Positions 35,895 to 48,428 of a stretch of DNA of 64,000 bases are shown piece by piece. The stretch is from Actinernus sp. WN-2022 (lineage: Eukaryota > Cnidaria > Anthozoa > Actiniaria > Actinernidae). The stretch's first letter is position 1; each line of letters begins with the position of its first letter. A model generated the notes under the pieces. That model was given only the letters and a program-made list of their open reading frames with translations, ran no database searches and was not told the origin of the DNA. The DNA lies in NCBI GenBank assembly GCA_030867875.1, contig JAOWCC010000936.1, positions 14,020,095-14,084,094 of the forward strand, written 5' to 3'. Made by a program: the position numbers and the translations under genes.

Positions 35895-36199
35895 CTTCTT
35901 GTTTGCTTGGCCACCTCTGTACTCATTCCACGTCATGTTATTCACACCGTAATTGACAGAATATGTCATAATCCACTTATTAGCAGTAGGATCGCCTTGT
36001 GTAGCGATTCCTGTTACTGTCATCACCTGTCCAAGATCAACCTGTATGTACTCAGTGTTAGATGTTGTGGAGCTGCACCATGACGAGCTGCCATACAGAC
36101 GACCGTGAGAAGCAGTGTGGGAATTATCAACCCGAGATGATGACGTCATCATATTGTCCGTGATACCTTTATTTTCTATTCTAAAGGGTTGTAGGCATT
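35895..36199 (-). CDS. Discoidin exon, N-terminal half, domain 2
   Basis: A 305-nt exon with acceptor TTTTCAG above 36,199 and donor AAG/GTACAG below 35,895. It starts with a codon split before Cys and encodes NMMTSSSRVDNSHTASHGRL, SSWC, a YIQVDLGQVMTVTGIATQG core, and TWNEYRGGQANKK. It is closest in pattern to the 4.8-kb exon (the S.S..D.SH.A..GRLYG form). C-terminal partner 34,089-34,227. Confidence 0.92.
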
Positions 36200-36403
36200 C
36201 TGAAAAGATAAAACAAAAAGTGGTTTGGCCAAGTGAAATAAAAAAAGTGATCGAACAAAGGTAGTTGATTGCACTAGAAAACCTTTTACGTTTTGGTAAT
36301 CACCATCTTGAGAAGTCCATATTATGGTTATGGACTTCTGTCACAACTTGATCTACATCGAAACTATGAAAATGATATTAGGGACATTAGGGTCATTATT
36401 TAA

Positions 36404-36598
36404 GGGGAGTACCGGGTTGGATAAAAATATTTTGTTTCAGATTTTTTTTTAACCCCGTCGGATATTTTTACAAAACAAATCAAACCCCGTATCAGTTTTG
36501 ACCTGAATTACATATTTGATTAAAAATTCCCATACGCCGTAGGTTTTCCTGGAAAAATATCATACCCCGTACGATTTTTATCCAACCTGATACTCCCC
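36404..36598. mobile_element. TTAA-flanked palindromic MITE
   Basis: GGGGAGTACCGGGTTGGATAAAAAT at the left is matched by GGGGAGTATCAGGTTGGATAAAAAT on the other strand at the right. TTAA occurs on both sides (36,400-36,403 and 36,599-36,602). piggyBac- or Kolobok-type target; non-coding; intronic. Confidence 0.8.
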
Positions 36599-37012
36599 TT
36601 AATTAATGATCGGTCCCTGAGTGACAACAAACACAAATGATAAGGTAAACAATAGCCTGTGAACAGGCACCTGAAAGGGAGAGAAGAAGGGCGAAGGAGA
36701 GCCTGCACGGACACTATGCAAATTGGAATATATGCGTCTAAATTTTTAATACAAACTCCTATTGTTCCATTCTATAATAAAAATAATTCACATATAAATT
36801 AGATTTCCTTTGTTTTAATTTCGTTAGACACGAGTGGACATGGAACGGCCTTTGTAGAAAGCCTAATCATGGAAAAACAGGGGTGTAATTTACATCTCTA
36901 TTGCGTCCGTGGAGCTCTTTTTTCCCTCCTCCTCCTATTCCTATGAGCTTGTTCGCAGGGTAAACATTACCAAAGACGACTACATCAATGATAACAACAG
37001 TAATTAATTAAC

Positions 37013-37154
37013 CTTCTTTTCTTCCATACAATTCAATGCGGAGTGCTTTGTAGTTAAACTGGGATATTGGTGTAAATCGGACAAATCTCATCTTTGTTGC
37101 TACGGGAAGTGTATGCGTCACGACAGATCGGTGACCCGTGTTTCCTGTAAATAT
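37013..37154 (-). CDS. Discoidin exon, C-terminal half, domain 1
   Basis: A 142-nt exon with acceptor TTACAG above 37,154 and donor AAG/GTTAAT below 37,013. It encodes IFTGNTGHRSVVTHTLPVAT followed by KMRFVRFTPISQF and LRIELYGRKEG. The GN motif, the RFVRFTP strand and the R-E-YG ending are present. Its N-terminal partner is 38,724-39,034. The intron above holds a repeat (37,200-37,280) shared with the recombinase block at 58.7 kb. Confidence 0.9.
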
Positions 37155-37204
37155 CTGTAAAAGAGAAAAACAAGAAAAAATAACTTTTTTATACCACTTG
37201 ACGA

Positions 37205-37280
37205 TTTCAAATGCAAATATGGGCCAAAACGAATGCAAACATGCGAGCATATTACACGGGTCAGGAACCGGTTTTCACCA
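37205..37280. repeat. Repeat shared with the divergent recombinase spacer at 58.71-58.80 kb
   Basis: ATGCAAATATGGGCCAAAAC, GAATGCAAACATG, ATTACACGGGTCAGGAACCGGTTTTC match GTGCAAATACGGGCTAAAAC, GAGTGCAAATATG, ATTACACGGGTCACAAACCGGTTTTC at 58,720-58,788, same strand. Non-coding. Confidence 0.75.
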
Positions 37281-38723
37281 GAGTAGCTGAAAATAAAGTT
37301 TTCCTTGAAGCTGTTAATTGTCGTATAATCAACAATTTAATAACACAGAAAGCTTTTTTATGCAGTGTAACACAACTTCGAATATTTACACCTATTATAA
37401 TACAATATTTCATATTATTATTATTCAGTTCCTCAGTATCACGAATTCTGATTAGTTGATTCACCTGCAAATAACTGCGCGCAAATAAGCGTTTGCCTGC
37501 AGATATTGTTGTAAGCATGCGCAATGCTATTCAACAACAAATCCAACATGGCCACTCGGTTTCCAGAGTGTTCAGAGTAGTAAATTGCGAGCATTTTGGA
37601 TGGCAAAGGTAACAAAGAACACTGAATAATAAAACAATCATTGGAACTCCGACTATCGCAAAATATGATGAATTGTCTGTGTCTCACTACCATTTATTTA
37701 CCTCTGCCTTCGGCATCAGCAAATAACTGGTAGCTCGCTACAGACAATTTATCATATTTTGCTCAGCCTCGTCCAATAATTGCTTATAAACTTTGGGTGC
37801 CAATACGGAGGTAACGCGCATGCGCGGCCGCCATCTTGTCCCAAATTTCTGGCAATGAAAATAAATTTATCCAGCCATTCTCCAAGTATTCTGGTGCTGG
37901 TTGTATAGTAATACTTTATTGGAATTTCCCGAAATTGTTGTGTTACTCTCCTACACTTGCCTTTGTCATTTAAATACAATCTCCAAGTACAAACAGAAAG
38001 GTTATGAACTTTCAGGTCAGCCTACTCTCAAATAATATACTATAATGTTCACAGCTGCATGTTAGATATTGTGCTGTTGAAAACGTTTTCCGACTAATTT
38101 GTTTATTACACTATTAGACAGCTCAGCTAAAAGTTCCTTGTTCAATGCCCTTGTTTAGCAATTAATGATGCCTTTGTTTGATTTCATATTAAACCTCAAC
38201 ATTTTTAACAGGTTGAAGAAAATACAAAAATAAAATACAACTCTCAATATAATTAAACGGTCATTATTTAAATTAAAGTGGCCTCTCGATAGTTCTTTAA
38301 CTGCCTTCGAACTAACCCCCTCCCCTTAATGAGTAAGTTTACTTACTGCCCACCCCCTTTCATGTCATAATTTACATGATACCCCAACCCCACCCCTGAT
38401 ATTATTGCACAGTCCCTAACTCAGCAGAACGGACAGCATCTAAGAACGCTCCATAGTGTTTACCGATGTAGGCCCTTTGAAAGTTGTTCTACGCCTTCTA
38501 ATCTGATCATTTTCGACAAGGTTGTCCCATTTTCATTGGCCAGAGTAACCCTTCTGTCACAAGTCGTCGGTAACAGGTCTTCGGCAACAGCTTGTCAGTA
38601 AGTTTATAGTTATTTTTGCCATTATCTGTTGATACCGTAGTTTAATTTGTTTTATAAACTAATATCTTCGTTTGTTTTCTTTTTACAAGCTTACTTTCTA
38701 TTTTAAACATTAATAACACTGAC

Positions 38724-39034
38724 CTTCTTTGCTCCATTTTCTCTGTAACTTGACCATATTTTCCCATTCATGGAAGTCTGTATACTATAATTTGTTGTCC
38801 ATTCTACGCTATTGTAGTTTCCCTGTGTGCCCAGACCACATATCGTATACACAGTTCCCAGGTCAAACTGTAGGTACTCATTTGGGTTTGTGTTTGTTTT
38901 TGGTTCCCAGGCCGTTTTGCTGTCAAATCGCGCATTGTGTGCATGGTATGTGCTGCTGTACACTGATGTCGCCGTGAATCGGTGATCAGGAAATAAAGCC
39001 CTGTTCTCTACACCAACAGGCAAGTCTATGCATC
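38724..39034 (-). CDS. Discoidin exon, N-terminal half, domain 1
   Basis: A 311-nt exon with acceptor TTTCATAG above 39,034 and donor AAG/GTCAGT below 38,724. It starts with a split codon before Cys and encodes LPVGVENRALFPDHRFTATS, AHNARF, a YLQFDLGTVYTICGLGTQG core and SIQTSMNGKIWSSYRENGAKK. This is the most 5' exon I can find for the gene. No start codon or signal peptide is visible in the window, so the gene begins at a higher coordinate or its first exons are too short to recognise. Confidence 0.92.
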
Positions 39035-39205
39035 CTATGAAATAAAGATTGATTTAGTTGAAAAGGTTTATCACACGTCAAAATACATAGAAAATGCATT
39101 ACGGAGATAACGCTTTACATAAAAATACAAATAAATTCACAAGCAAAGCACGAAAACGTTCAGAGCATTCTGAATAGTCAGATATTTCAAGTAGCTTTAG
39201 CCCCG

Positions 39206-39412
39206 GTCAAACGGTTTTAACATCAGTACAACATTTGTTGCATCATGTTGAAAGGATGTTGAAAGCATGGATGTCAAACGGTTTCAACATCAGTACAACA
39301 TTTGTTACATCATGTTGAAAGGCTGTTGAAAGCATGGGTGTCAAACGGTTTTAACATCGGTCGAAGGATGTTGAAAGCATGGGTGTCAAACGGTTTCAAC
39401 ATCGGTACAGCC
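39206..39412. repeat. Minisatellite of about 65 bp, three to four copies
   Basis: GTCAAACGGTTT(T/C)AACATC(A/G)GT recurs at about 39,207, 39,272, 39,340 and 39,385, each followed by GTTGAAAG(G/C)(A/C)TG. The last two units are shortened. Non-coding. Confidence 0.9.
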
Positions 39413-41005
39413 ATTAAAACATATATATCTATTTCAAATAAGGTTGTCCGGAAAACGACAAACGACATTCCTCGACCGAACTGGATTGTGGTTATAGTTG
39501 ATGAAAGTCTGGTGAATTCATTTATTTTTTAGGTAAAAACTTTAAGACGAAAATAATGGTCTACTGCGAATAAATAGAAGCGATTTTCCGAATTACACTG
39601 TAGTTTATACGTTTCACACAGCTGAACAGTTATAACACAATCCATTTCTGTCTAGGGATGTCGCCTTTTTTGAGCCTCCTTCATATAAAAAGAAAAAAAC
39701 ATGCGAAATCGGGTTTCCTGAGGTGAAAAGAGGTACGAGTATGTGTCTAAAATCGTACTCAACCTGTTTTATCACAGGACCGAGTTTAGTCTCAGAAGTT
39801 TTTTATTTCCTTGAAAACTGTAATTATCAGACTGTTTTGGTCCTTCACTCAATCAATATTCGTCTTAGCGAGAGTAATAAACGATTGCGTAACTGGTTCA
39901 AGTAATTACATTTCGTGATTGGCTCACTGTGTCTGGTTACTTAAAAAACACTGAATTTCTAACGGGACCTGAAACAACCACAAGAGGATGATTAAAGCCA
40001 GGACCCGGCTAATTCACAGATCGAATTGGAATTTTACGTATTGGCTTTTGTGATTACTTTGGTTTTGGTTTTATGTCACACGATCGAACACAACTTAGAG
40101 TAAACACACATTTGCTTCGCGTGACATATAAATGGATTACAGCAACGGCGGTAATGCGTAAAAGGTCTTAGTTTCCAATACTAAACCAAAATAAGGCAAA
40201 ATATGAGAAAAGGGAAGACTCAAGCACTCTCGATCCCTTGCGTATGCTGTGTTTACACAGAGAGTTGTTTCTTTACCGCCAACATTACTATCCAGTGTGA
40301 CCTATTCAAAGATGAATCAAACATTTAATGACTTACAATGTACTATTCGACCTAAAAAATATTTGGTATTATCGCCCCGTTCGGATATACATGCAAATTT
40401 GAGTTCTCAAATTTTATTGGTTGAGAGCAGCTGTATTTATGCTAAACAACAGTGCCAAATCGTGTAATACCAGTGCCGAATCATGTAATACCTGTGTGCC
40501 AAATAGATCATAATATATTGGATGTGACTGACTGAGAGGCAGCGGCGCTTCCAAACTTTTGCAACAATGTAGAACAATAACAAAGAGAGATTTCCACATT
40601 TACAGCCTTTAAAAGTTAAAAAGATGAAGAAATCCTTTGAATATATAACATCACGATAAAAAGCACAAATACGGCGGGTGAATATTATTAACAAGTAATC
40701 ATATGGCTTTCTCGTGCAATTCTGGATTAATATGAACTCATAAGGTTTTTTTTCTCATTCACTCACACCTATACTAATAATAAGCAAGTCGAAGTCCAAC
40801 TTACATGTAGATAAAGTCAGATAATACAATCTTAAAAAGTCAAACGGACTCTAACGAGGACAATTACGAAACTGATATTAACCATCGCCTAACAATTAAT
40901 GAACGTCCTATTGTCATATGACACCAGCTCTTTCTTTTCAGTTTAATTTTTGAATTAATTATTTAGACCACAAGTCGACTTTTGTGGAGATGGTGCCAAC
41001 AATGG
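39413..41005. other. Nothing recognised
   Basis: AT-rich sequence with short frames only and no element ends seen until the MITE at 41,006. Confidence 0.5.
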
Positions 41006-41378
41006 TAGCCTGCTATGCAGACGTATTTTTTCACTCTCATAAATTCGAAGAAAAAAGTAACGTCTGCTTACCCGAGCGCTTAATTAGTTTCCAATATGCA
41101 CACCTCATTGTGTTATGGACCAATCAGATTTTACCTTCCATATCCTGGAAAGTGACATAATGTTGCAATTAAACGGATTCAGACAATACATTTGCCATTG
41201 ACCAATCATAGGAGAGTGTTCACTAGCGCGCCAATTCACTTTGATTGGGCAGAAAAATAAAACAAATGTGCTGACGTCGTGCTTGCATATTGGAAACTAA
41301 TTAAGCGCTCGGGTAAGCAGACGTTACTTTTTTCTTCGAATTTAGGAGAGTGGAAAAATACGTCTGCATAGCAGGCTA
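41006..41378. mobile_element. MITE of the TAGCCTGCT family with 9-bp target duplication
   Basis: TAGCCTGCTATGCAGACGTA is mirrored by TACGTCTGCATAGCAGGCTA, and the inverted arms extend to about 90 bp (through AACGTCTGCTTACCCGAGCG and TTAATTAGTTTCCAATATGC). CAACAATGG flanks both ends (40,997-41,005 and 41,379-41,387). Mutator-like by duplication length. Non-coding. Confidence 0.9.
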
Positions 41379-41387
41379 CAACAATGG

Positions 41388-43238
41388 GGGCCAATAAAAA
41401 TATAATAATACCCCGGGGTGACTAGTCAAGGAAATACTGTAATGCTCGCAAGCTGGACTAACAAACAGAAAACGGAAGGTGCGCTATATTTGAGTAAACA
41501 CATATTTCCTACGTGTGACATAAGAGGGTTACAACTACGGCGGTCGTACTTAAACGGTCTTGGTGCAATTCAAGTACTAGGAGCCGGAAGTGAATAGTGT
41601 TTGACTGCCTATGAATACATTGCGTCTCCCTGGCCCCAAAACAAACCCTAAACGTCACAGAGCGAGTTCTCAAGTATTTAGAGCTAGGGTTCACAAGTAA
41701 ACGGTGAAATAGTACTGGATAATTGCAAGGGACCATCACCTAAGAGAACCGATCCGCCATACTAGCCTCTCTCCCCATGATAGTCTGCGCCGATTTATTT
41801 TTAGCTTGCATAAATTAGTTGGACTATTTTTACCATTCTATCCGATTGGTTGTGGGTGTCACGTGTCCGAATGGCCCGGCGGGCGGCGAGAGCAGAAGAA
41901 TGCATTCAGTGTTTTACTCAGTAATCAAAGCATTCACAATTTTCTACTTTCACGACAGTTACTCTACAGATTCATATTGATTACGGTGTTGCAAAAGCAT
42001 GTCCGATTATTTACGATATTATAGGTTCCATTTCGAATTTCTTTAGCGAATTGTAAGCGTATTTTTACGATAATATGTGATGGTCTCTTGATAATTGCAG
42101 TATCATAGTTGTGTTATTACAACCTGACACGTGACTTCCGGCCCCGAGTATTTGAATCAATACTGTCGATCCTTGTGTTTACACAACGAACTGTATCTCT
42201 TTGAAAATCTCTTTGAAAAGCTCGAAAGAAAAGAAAAGAAGAAAGCTGGCCGAGGGGACTTGGAACGAGTCAGATTACGAGGCGCATGGGACATTTTGGT
42301 ATGGGAACGAAACAAGTTCCCTCAGCTAGCTTTTTTCTTTCGTTTAATTTCTTAGATAATTAAATAGCGACTGTGAACGAGTCAGCTCTCTAGTGTAAAC
42401 TATTGAATGAAACCTTTGTGACTAATTTTTCGACGCCAGTTATCAAGGTAGTTCACACGATTCCTATCAACAATAGTATTGACATTTTCAACAATTTGAG
42501 CCTTTGAACCACTTGAAGTACATATATGTAAAAGAAAAACACGCGGCAGATTAACCAGACCTGCTCGTTTCGCCTTAAATTAAATGAAGCGTGATGCGCT
42601 ATACAAATAAATCGATTAAAACAACCCGCGAACCTGGACACTTCTAATAGAAGCTTGATTGGAATGTATTGCAGAATTTTATCGTCTCTAGAAATCAATG
42701 GTTCAGGCAAATTGTGCACTGTAAGCTACAAACGCTTGCAGACATATGATATTCAGGATACATTTAGTATTTAAACAGTGGCTAGAAAATTCCGATATGA
42801 TTTGTAGCTTGTAGTGATTATGCTGTGTATTCGTTATCCGGAATTCGTTCAAGCGAACGCTACCTAAGGGAAGCGTCACAAATTGATTTTTCCACGAGAA
42901 ACGTCCAGCGAAGTTCCTTTTTCTTCCCAAGGTTTTGGTGTGTTGGCTTTTCGTTGTGTCTCGAATAAAAATATTATTTTAATAAAAAGCCCGAGGGACC
43001 CCGCCGGTGTGCTAAAACGTAATAACTAAATCATGGGATATGACTTCACAACGGGGCCTTCGGCACCTTCCTTAGCCTGCGAAAGCGGCTACCTCTTTTG
43101 AGCTCTGGTCGCTCTACACTTTACTTCGAAGCAACTAATTGGGGAGTGAATGTGCATTGACTTTGCGGAAAAAATAATCGGTGAGAATTTTGTCCTACTT
43201 TGCTTTCATCTTTGTGTTCTTGGTCAACCGAGTCTTGT
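41388..43238. other. Nothing recognised
   Basis: No domain-bearing frame and no clear repeat ends on either strand. Confidence 0.5.
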
Positions 43239-43679
43239 GTCCCTCCAGTCGGATTGAGAGTTTCACTTTCACTATCGTAATGCCAGGCGTAAAAGCAAAG
43301 TTAACTTGAAAAGCTTATAAAGAAATACAAAGAAACATAAAGAAATATAAGGTAATATATACAAAACTGTTGTCAAACTCTGTGAACGAAACAAGCTATT
43401 GCTGAATTCGAACCAGAAGCTGACATTCAAGTGACAGAACTGAACTGACGAAGGTAGTGTCCAAAATAAATCAATATGGGAAATAGTCTTATGCACAATA
43501 GCAGTAGAGGGCTGTTATTGGAATGCCTTCGATGTATTTAAGGTGTACCTAGAGAGTATCACGAATGATTTAAGGAACGTTTTGGAGTACTATGTTATTA
43601 TAGCTTTACATACGAGTGAAGATCAATAAGTGCAGTCATGAAATCTCTCAACCTCATATAAACCGACGAAAGTATGTGC

Positions 43680-44260
43680 CCGGGGGGGAGGGGGTACTTA
43701 CATGAAAAATGGGTATGTATGTGAGGCCAAGAGGCTCAAACCCTGACCCTGTTTGACCCAATCCGAGCTCCAAAACCCTGATTGCCCCCTTTTTGGGAAA
43801 AAAAACCTGATTGCCCCTTCTTTAAATTGTTTTCAAAACACGGTCGGATATATATCCTGGCCGGTATACCGCGTACCGGGATTTCATGCAAAATACGGAA
43901 CATTTCAAGTCGGGACGTGGCATTGGGTAAACAAATCAGCAGATGAAGTACATAGATAAGTACTGAAGTACGAATTAGCGGCGTCACGATGTATGGGAAC
44001 CTCAGTGCTTGCATGTGGGCAGGCGATCAAAATGCGGCAACAGAATGTCATTTTTTGACATAGTAACTAAAAAAAACGAACGGCCTTAAAAATACTGAAC
44101 CACGACCCTGACTGCACCCAAATTATACTCAAATCCTGACCTTGATCTGCCCAAATCAGGTCCAAACCCTGACCCTACCTGCCCAAACTAGGCTCAAAAC
44201 TCTGACCCACCCGGGCGGCACATACATAATACGTCACAAACAGGAGTACCCCCCCTCCCC
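43680..44260. mobile_element. Insertion present only in unit 1
   Basis: Absent from unit 2, where GTATGTGC and CACATCGAAGTG are joined by a different 95-bp stretch. Its ends are C/G rich (GGGGGGGAGGGGGTACTTACA at the left, GAGTACCCCCCCTCCCCC at the right, roughly inverted). The inside repeats AACCCTGACC and GATTGCCCC motifs. Non-coding; type not determined. Confidence 0.7.
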
Positions 44261-44719
44261 CACATCGAAGTGAGAATAAAGTTTGAAGGAAACATGCCTT
44301 TTTATTCCAACTTAAACAACTGTACTTGTCACAACTTCTGGGTACCGTTGGCTGAAATGGAACGTTGAATTCATCGTGAAGGAACCTTTGAATTCACTGT
44401 TATGCCACTTCTCTTCAGGAGTCGTTACAAATAGTCGCAGAGATAAGTGACTGGTGTTTCTGAAAACTATCGTTTTTTCCACGGAGAAACCGCGTCAGGT
44501 CAACCCCCCATCCACCCCGCCCCCAAACTTCGCTGGACGTTTCTCGTGCTGAAATCGATATGTGACACTTCCCTAAGGTTTGCGAATGGAATAAAAGTTG
44601 GAAGGATTTTCTCAGTAATAACCGTTTTTTACAGACAATAATTGTTATAGAAAACATTAACATTTTTGCACCCTAGACAATTCCATGACAGATTGACAGC
44701 AATAGTTGTTAATGCATCA

Positions 44720-44941
44720 TTTATGCGCATATCTAATTCACTACTCGAAAACGAGGCTATCCCCGCATCGTGGATGCCGCAACGTGCATCCGAGTTCGAA
44801 AGGACAATTCAGGATTTTTCCTTTTGTCTCCAACGCATAGAGGAACACAGCAATATTCCGTCGGAGACGCCATTTTGCTTTTCAGCTAAGGAACGATGCG
44901 GGGATAGCCTCGTTTTCGAGTAGCTAATTATATGCGCATAA
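44720..44941. mobile_element. Palindromic MITE in unit 1
   Basis: ACTCGAAAACGAGGCTATCC and CCCGCATCG are mirrored by CGATGCGGG and GGATAGCCTCGTTTTCGAGT. The outer TTATGCGCATAT is mirrored by ATATGCGCATAA. Absent from unit 2. Non-coding; the frame over it is an artefact. Confidence 0.8.
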
Positions 44942-46606
44942 ATATTAAGAAGAGTCAATAGTTTTGTAATTTGCATCAGTTGAAAAGTTCAGGATTTAGA
45001 ATCGTATAAACTTCTCACTGAACCATTAGATAGTGCTTCGAAGATCTACATGTATAGTATTCGGGATAATAGTTTAGGAATCCACTCGGCAATGCCGACT
45101 CATAAACAAACAACTTCTGTGTGAAATATAATATATATTCCATTCTACTGCAGTTTCGCTAAGTGAAAGCGAAACTACGGGGAAACTAACGTTCTGACTT
45201 CATAGCTTTGGGGCTTTGTGATTTTAGTGTTAGTTGTTATATAATTATAAGAGCGCTTCCATTCCAAAATCGGGGAAGGTTTTACTAAATAGCGAGGCCT
45301 TGAACTGTACCAAGCGAAGGCCGTGTTGACACTGCAATAAGTACACGCGATCGAATCATAGTATATTCAGCGACTTACAAGCAGAGTAAATGTCTCCCCT
45401 ATATTCTCAATGCCTCCAGGTTTCCGAGGCCGTTCATTGTCTCCCTCTCAAATGCTTTGGACGAAACTGCCAGGAGATGGAAGCTTTCTTCTGTGGCCAT
45501 TAATTCCTCCGCTCGACTAACCGTCCAAGGGCACTGAATTCAGAGTCAAAAATACTAGCAAAATTACAGACGAACGAAATACCATCTTAAGTCCTAGGAT
45601 ATAAAACTAAATTACTATTCTAAATAGGTATAAGGTCAAACTTAGGCAAAGCCGATGGAAGAGGATTTCTTTCACGTATCAAATCTCTCCCCATCTTTTG
45701 ATTTCTGTACAACCCAACCAAAATTCAAACATTCGCGCATGCGCACTAAGCATGGCACTGTTCCTTTTACTACCATTAGCCCAGATTAAATTCCAAACTG
45801 TGAGGTCACGAATGAACAAGAGCCCGTCGACTGCGTCACATCCGAACTGAACGGATGTGACGCAGGCTGGCTAGGCTAGACTTTCACTCGGGCCACAATG
45901 TAGCGATACTTACTGTGATGTCACACAGGCCAGTCGTGCCACATTTTTGTATTCTGTGGTTAGCAGAAACGAAGCGTGAACGCAGTCAGTTGCTTATAAA
46001 TATCACAGGTCGGTATTCATCGCCAAATTACTTTCTTGTTCTTCCAAACTGCAAGCAAGCCCTTTCATCGGAGCTTATATGCTCTTAACTTATAAGTCTT
46101 ATAAAAGAATTAGGATATGGAAGCAGAATTGAGACTTTAGATTTATTTCGTGAAGCCCAAATCGCTAGATGCCATGTCTGCTCGACCGCTCCCCTAGTAT
46201 ATATGTAATTAAATATTTTTGTTTTTCTCATATGTAAATTAAAGAAGTTGACCTTTAATTTTACTGTAAACACTACTTATTCATGTACATGTAACACACG
46301 CCGTTTATAAATTAGTCTGCTGTTCTGTTATACTGCAGGTTCCTAGTACTAATAGATGATTGTCTCAAATGTATGTTTGTATTTGTACCATATTATAAGT
46401 TGTATCGTGTCCATCCTGTGATGGAGCTATCACTATATTTCTCTACTGTTCTTTCTATCCTGCGGCTCTTTATCGCAGCTCGCTGCCTCGCGGCTCTTCT
46501 CTCTTGAAGTCATGTTAAATGTATTCGTGGTCAATTTGTGTTCCTCTGTGTAACTTTATCTGCTGTTATCATCCTCATTAATTATTCATCAGGAAACCAA
46601 CCAACC

Positions 46607-46842
46607 ATGTGCCCAGAATTCGATCACATGACGATCCTTGACACCTCGGAAAGTACTCCCAGAACTCCCAGGGGTACATTCAACCAGTCCAAGGACTGAA
46701 TTAATTTTGTTCCAGTCCAAGGACTGGATCAAAATTAATTCAGGCCTTGGACTGGAAAAACAAACATTGAATGTACTTCTGGGAGTACAGGTCCGGGGTT
46801 TCAAGGATCGTCATGTGTTCGAATTCTCGGCACATCTCAACA
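46607..46842. mobile_element. Foldback MITE present in both duplication units
   Basis: CATGTGCCCAGAATTCGATC and ACATGACGATCCTTGACACC at the left are mirrored by the right end up to TTCTCGGCACATC. CAGTCCAAGGACTGAATTAA and its inverse form the centre. It is also at about 51,630-51,873, where a short TTTTTTCA insertion distinguishes it. It therefore predates the duplication. Confidence 0.8.
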
Positions 46843-46844
46843 TC

Positions 46845-47170
46845 AAGGTTTTCGTTTATAGTGGAATAGCAAATCTTGTGGCCTCCAAAGCGGCAATTTT
46901 GTTCTCTCTTGCGTTCATCCATTCCTCAAATACTTTTACTACCCAACTGTTCTTTTAACGCGTTGACAGTGTCAGTGGTACAGCTTTTAACAACTTTTCT
47001 TCCTCTTCGGCAAGGCTCCGCGCTTTTCTGAAACGTTTGAGTGGACTAAAGTCTTCTTCATCGCTCTCAGTCTCTTTCACGAGAAACCATGTTGAAATGA
47101 TGCCAAACTTACAAAATTCAGTTTTGAATTTGAATTTAATACTGGAACATTGAAGTCGGACAACAATAAA
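46845..47170 (-). pseudogene. DUF3504-type recombinase N-terminal fragment
   Basis: Minus-strand frame with an acidic then basic stretch (ESDEEDFSPLKRFRKARSLA), then EEEEKLLKAVPLTLSTR, an in-frame stop, and KNSWVVKVFEEWMNARK. The W-x-V-K-x-F-x-E-W-x-x-A-R pattern resembles the start of the SAM-like N-terminal domain of animal DUF3504/Crypton-type recombinases. No catalytic half follows. Unit 2 keeps only the part up to 52,020, where the provirus interrupts it inside the LLKAVP coding stretch. Tentative assignment. Confidence 0.4.
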
Positions 47171-47256
47171 CTGCCTTATTATGATGAACAAATCAATTGT
47201 CAACCTGTACCCGCAATAAAAACAATATCCCTCCCGAATAATTAATGAAAATGAGA

Positions 47257-47395
47257 TGTCATTTCAAAGCCTCCAATTCAGACTGGACGTGATTTCAAGT
47301 TCTCGCAAAGAGTTCCAGTCCGAGGCGGAGCCGAGGACAGGAACTAATTGCGCGGACATGAAATCCGTCCAGTCCGAATTGGAGGCTTTGAAATA
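47257..47395. mobile_element. Palindromic MITE
   Basis: ATTTCAAAGCCTCCAATTCAGACTGGACG is mirrored by CGTCCAGTCCGAATTGGAGGCTTTGAAAT. Non-coding. Confidence 0.8.
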
Positions 47396-48428
47396 TTACA
47401 TCTTGCTGTACATGATGGGCCATTACGAGTCCATCTTGGTATTTGTTGGATTAAAGATTATTAACTAAAATGCCTTTTGGTTCTGTAATTAAAAGCTTTA
47501 CCCTCATTCCCAAAACTTCAGTCTGCTCATTATATTACAGAACTATAAAGGGAATTGCTGGAAGTCCCTCCAGTCGGATTGAGAGTTTCACTTTCACTAT
47601 CGTAATGCCAGGCGTAGCAGCAAAGTTAACTTGAAAATATTATAAAGAAATACAAAGAAACATAAAGAAATATAAGGTAATATATACAAACCTGTTGTCA
47701 AACTCTGTGAACGAAACAAGCTACTGCTGAATTCGAACCAGAAGCTGACATTCAAGTGACAGAAGTGAACTGACGAAGGTAGTGTCCAAACTAAATCAAT
47801 ATGGGAAATAGTCTTATGCACAATAGCAGTAGAAGGCTGTTATTGGAATGCCTTCGATGTATTTAAGACGTACCTAGAGAGTATCACGAATGATTTAAGG
47901 AACATTTTGGAGTACTATGTTATTATTGCTTTACATACGAGTGAAGATCAATAAGTGCAGTCATTCAATGAACTCCTCTCAAAGTGGAACTGATATCAAA
48001 CCGAAATGAACTAAGACCCGAGACTACGATTTTCACCGTGAAACCGACATGTGATCATGAAATCTCTCAACTTCATATAAACCGACGAAAGTATGTGCAA
48101 GAGCCACTTAATCGGAATATTTATTTTGTATTTTATTTCTATATAGTAAATAAGTTGATCGTTAAACAGACAAACGGCCTGGGCAACACATCGAAGTGTG
48201 AATAAAGTTTGAAGGAAACATGCCTTTTTATTCTAACTTAAACAACTGTACTTGTCACAACTTCTGGGTCCCGTTGGTGGGAATGGAACGTTGAATACAT
48301 CGTGAAGGAACCTTTGAATTCACTGTTATGCCACTTCTTTTCAGGAGTCTTTACAAATCGTCGCAGAGATAAGTGACTGATGTTTCTGAAAACTATCGGT
48401 TTTTCCACGTAGAAACCGCGTCAGGTCA

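Larger units (their letters stand above)
43239..46990 (+). repeat. Segmental duplication, unit 1
   Basis: Direct duplicate of 47,564-52,020. Both units open with GTCCCTCCAGTCGGATTGAG and run in parallel. Unit 1 carries its own insertion at 43,680-44,260 and a MITE at about 44,720-44,941. Unit 2 instead has about 1.36 kb of other sequence at 48,670-50,035. Both contain the foldback MITE (46.6 and 51.63 kb). At the 3' end both read GTGGTACAGCTTTTAACAAC. Unit 1 then continues TTTTCTTCCTC while unit 2 enters the provirus. No gene is visible in the duplicated sequence apart from a recombinase fragment at its 3' edge. Confidence 0.9.

Noticed and set aside
44447..44923. Frames of 64-85 codons around the 44.5-44.9 kb region
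   Set aside because: They cross a palindromic MITE and duplicated non-coding sequence and are not preserved in unit 2.
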